A stretch of 7,026 bases of DNA from contig DASSKF010000042.1 of the NCBI GenBank assembly GCA_035690725.1, positions 1-7,026 on the forward strand. Direction: 5' to 3'. The translations under genes were made by a program, and so were the position numbers. Below the pieces are notes generated by a model, which was not told where the DNA came from, ran no database searches, and was given only the letters and a program-made list of their open reading frames with translations. Every line of letters starts with the position of its first letter. Position 1 is the first letter of the stretch. Below are positions 5,249 through 7,026 of this stretch, piece after piece. This DNA is from DASSKF01 sp035690725. GTDB lineage: Bacteria > Actinomycetota > Actinomycetes > Actinomycetales > Dermatophilaceae.

Positions 5249-6688
5249 GTGAGTCTTCACCTGTTCGACACCGCGACCCGTGAGTTGCGCGAGTTCGTGC
5301 CCGTCCGCCCGGGCCGGGTCGGCGTCTACATCTGCGGGCTCACCACCCAAGGGGCCCCGCACATCGGCCACATCCGGTTCGCGGTGGCATTCGACGTCCT
5401 ACGACGGTGGCTGGTGCGCGGGCACGGCTACGACGTCACCCTGGTCCGCAACGTCACCGACATCGACGACAAGATCCTGGCCAAGTCGGCGGACGCCGGC
5501 GTGCCCTGGTGGGCGTGGAGCTACGCCAACGAGCGGGCCACGAGCGAGGCGCTCGACCAGCTCGGGGTGCTCCCGGCTACCTACGAGCCACGGGCCACGG
5601 GCCACATCCCCGAGATGGTCGAGCTCATGCGCACGCTGGTCGAGAAGGGCCACGCCTACGCCGCGGCCGACGACTCCGGCGACGTCTACTTCGACGTCGA
5701 GAGCTACCCGGCCTACGGCGAGCTGACCCACCAGGACCTGGCCGACATGGAGCCCGCCCCGGACGCGGACCCCCGCGGCAAGCACGACCCCCGTGACTTC
5801 GCGCTGTGGAAGGGGCACAAGCCCGGCGAGCCGGAGACGGCGAGCTGGCCCACGCCATACGGGCAGGGACGACCGGGCTGGCACCTGGAGTGCTCGGCGA
5901 TGGCACGCAAGTACCTCGGCGACACCTTCGACATCCACGGCGGGGGCGTCGACCTGCGCTTCCCGCACCACGAGAACGAGCAGGCCCAGTCCCGCGCGGC
6001 CGGACTGGGCTTCGCGCAGTACTGGCTGCACAACGCGTGGGTGACCATCGAGGGCGAGAAGATGAGCAAGTCCCTGGGCAACAGCCTGCTCGTCACCGAG
6101 ATCACCAAGCGGGTGCGGCCGCTCGTCCTGCGCTACTACCTCAGCGCCGTGCACTACCGGTCCACGATGGAGTTCGGTGACCGGTCGCTCGACGAGGCGG
6201 AGGCCGCCGTCGACCGGGTCGAGGGGTTCCTCCGCCGGGCGCTGCCCGACGGGTGGGACGGTGAGCTGGTGCCGGTCCCGGGCGAGTTCGCGGAGGCGAT
6301 GGACGACGACCTGAACGTGTCCGGCGCGCTCGCCGTCGTCTTCGAGGCGGTGCGTGAGGGCAACACCGCGCGCGACGACGGGGACGAGGACGGTGCCCGG
6401 GTGGCCGCGCTTCGCGTGGTCTCCATGACGGACGTCCTCGGCGTGAACCCGCTCGACCCACAGTGGGGCCCGGCGACCGGTGGCGGGCAGGACGACGCCC
6501 TGTCGGCGCTGGACGACCTGGTGCGCGAGCGGCTCGAGGCACGTCGCGAGGCGCGGGCGTCCCGGGACTACGCGACCGCGGACGCGATCCGGGACCAGCT
6601 GGCCCGCGCCGGCATCGCGGTGGAGGACACCGCCTCGGGTGCCCGTTGGTCGCTGGAGCACCGCCCCGACACCGACCACGCCCACTGA
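5249..6688 (+). CDS. cysS: Cysteine--tRNA ligase
   Basis: Class I aminoacyl-tRNA synthetase charging tRNA-Cys in the cytoplasm; 479 residues, close to the usual length. The ATP-binding signature HIGH is at 38-41 and KMSKS at 271-275. The active-site zinc ligands that select cysteine are all present (C29, C215 in WHLEC, H240 and E244 in FPHHENE), with the same spacing as in the E. coli enzyme. NVTDIDDKI (68-76) is another family hallmark. A helical C-terminal region with LEARREARASRDYATADAIR ends the protein, as in full-length CysS, which argues against the shorter paralogue MshC of mycothiol synthesis. The GTG start has no ribosome site but follows a -10-like TAGCCT by six bases. It is transcribed away from the importer operon and followed after 11 bases by rlmB, the same order as I recall for M. 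tuberculosis cysS1 and its downstream SpoU-family gene. Confidence 0.97.
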   Translation: MSLHLFDTATRELREFVPVRPGRVGVYICGLTTQGAPHIGHIRFAVAFDVLRRWLVRGHGYDVTLVRNVTDIDDKILAKSADAGVPWWAWSYANERATSEALDQLGVLPATYEPRATGHIPEMVELMRTLVEKGHAYAAADDSGDVYFDVESYPAYGELTHQDLADMEPAPDADPRGKHDPRDFALWKGHKPGEPETASWPTPYGQGRPGWHLECSAMARKYLGDTFDIHGGGVDLRFPHHENEQAQSRAAGLGFAQYWLHNAWVTIEGEKMSKSLGNSLLVTEITKRVRPLVLRYYLSAVHYRSTMEFGDRSLDEAEAAVDRVEGFLRRALPDGWDGELVPVPGEFAEAMDDDLNVSGALAVVFEAVREGNTARDDGDEDGARVAALRVVSMTDVLGVNPLDPQWGPATGGGQDDALSALDDLVRERLEARREARASRDYATADAIRDQLARAGIAVEDTASGARWSLEHRPDTDHAH

Positions 6689-6692
6689 GAGG
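6687..6692 (+). promoter_or_regulatory. Ribosome binding site of rlmB, overlapping the cysS stop
   Basis: GAGAGG begins inside the cysS TGA stop and lies seven bases before the ATG at 6700. It fixes the start of rlmB and implies that rlmB is translated from the cysS message. Confidence 0.7.
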
Positions 6693-6699
6693 CAGCTCC

Positions 6700-7026
6700 A
6701 TGCCAGGCAACTCCTCGCGCCGCGGCGCGGTCCGCAAGGGCGCTTCGAAGAAGGGACCCACCGTCGGCAGCGGCGGGCAGCGTCGCAAGCAGCTCTCCGG
6801 GAAGGGCCCGACCCCGAAGGCCGCGGACCGGCCGCACCACAAGGCCCACCGGAGCGGGCCGTCCGGCGGCAAGCAGGGCGGCGGCAGCCAGTCCGGCGGC
6901 AGGCGGTCGACCGGACCGAGTCGGTCCACCGGCAGCCGGGGCGGCTCGAAGCGCGGGCGCACCGGCAGCGAGGTCATCGCCGGGCGGAACTCCGTCCTCG
7001 AGGCCCTGCGCAGCGAGGTCCCGGCG
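6700..7026 (+). CDS. rlmB: 23S rRNA (guanosine-2'-O-)-methyltransferase, SpoU/TrmH family (3' end beyond window)
   Basis: The first 109 codons of an open frame that runs off the window. It begins MPGNSSRRGAVRKG, continues through KKGPTVGSGGQRRKQLSGKG, and stays rich in G, S, R and K to about residue 90. It then enters EVIAGRNSVLEALRSEVPA (91-109), which matches the start of the N-terminal RNA-substrate-binding domain of RlmB/TrmH proteins. The family transfers a methyl group from S-adenosylmethionine to a ribose in 23S rRNA (G2251 in E. coli). The catalytic SPOUT knot would lie downstream and cannot be checked. The long basic, probably disordered N-terminus is common in actinobacterial homologues and absent from the E. 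coli protein. It starts 11 bases after cysS with its own Shine-Dalgarno site, so the two form an operon. The assignment rests on the N-terminal signature and gene order. Confidence 0.85.
   Translation, partial: MPGNSSRRGAVRKGASKKGPTVGSGGQRRKQLSGKGPTPKAADRPHHKAHRSGPSGGKQGGGSQSGGRRSTGPSRSTGSRGGSKRGRTGSEVIAGRNSVLEALRSEVPA

Noticed and set aside
3877..5283. Long plus-strand open frame (468 codons) opposite the ATPase gene and running into cysS
   Set aside because: It mirrors the ATPase codons and overlaps the start of cysS in another frame; no recognisable motif.
5399..6685. 428-codon minus-strand frame opposite cysS
   Set aside because: An antisense shadow of cysS without domain features; cysS has every catalytic and zinc-binding residue.
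5249..6688. MshC (the mycothiol-synthesis cysteine ligase) rather than CysS
   Set aside because: The length of 479 residues, the full C-terminal region and the CysS-specific sequence around HIGH and NVTDIDDKI fit CysS better, and the rlmB neighbour agrees.
6141..6977. 278-codon minus-strand frame opposite the cysS end and rlmB start
   Set aside because: Pro/Arg-rich low-complexity translation; the plus strand carries rlmB with a ribosome site and a recognisable RlmB N-terminal motif.
1..7026. CRISPR array, tRNA, transposon, phage or defence genes
   Set aside because: No regularly spaced repeats, cloverleaf-like segments, transposase motifs or terminal inverted repeats were seen; all long stretches are accounted for by housekeeping or transport genes.

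Overview
The window reads as chromosomal DNA from a high-GC Gram-positive bacterium (Actinomycetota). Codons end almost always in G or C and GTG starts are frequent. The first gene closely resembles the mycothiol-dependent formaldehyde dehydrogenase of mycobacteria, and mycothiol is an actinobacterial thiol. The cysS and rlmB proteins are also of actinobacterial type. A member of Micrococcales is my best guess, but the sequence does not prove it.

Layout. (1) Positions 1-1735, plus strand: a two-gene formaldehyde/thiol detoxification unit. S-(hydroxymethyl)mycothiol dehydrogenase (mscR type, 5' end cut by the window edge) overlaps by an ATGA junction with a glyoxalase II-like metallo-beta-lactamase-fold hydrolase, the likely next enzyme of the pathway. 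(2) Positions 1736-1859: a spacer between convergent genes, holding a strong hairpin that probably terminates transcription from both sides. (3) Positions 1860-5067, minus strand: a complete three-gene glycine betaine/proline-type ABC importer, transcribed ATPase (with two CBS domains), then permease, then substrate-binding lipoprotein. The ATPase and permease genes overlap by GTGA. (4) Positions 5074-5248: the divergent intergenic region, with a short AT-rich patch, a perfect ATCACA-TCG-TGTGAT palindrome and repeated TTGA motifs. A TAGCCT -10-like element sits just before the cysS GTG, which suggests a leaderless mRNA. (5) Positions 5249-7026, plus strand: cysteinyl-tRNA synthetase (cysS), then 11 bases later the start of rlmB, a SpoU/TrmH-family 23S rRNA methyltransferase. 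Its basic, disordered N-terminal region fills the rest of the window and the gene runs off the end.

How the genes work together. MscR would oxidise the formaldehyde-mycothiol adduct to S-formylmycothiol, and the adjacent hydrolase could release formate and recycle mycothiol. The importer would take up compatible solutes under osmotic stress. cysS and rlmB serve translation; cysteine is also a building block of mycothiol, but nothing here shows a regulatory link between those loci.

All genes belong to recognisable families. I found no CRISPR array, transposon, tRNA, phage gene or clearly undescribed system. The most interesting signals are regulatory: the palindrome in the divergent spacer, the leaderless cysS start, and a hairpin-forming GC element inside the first codons of the hydrolase gene.
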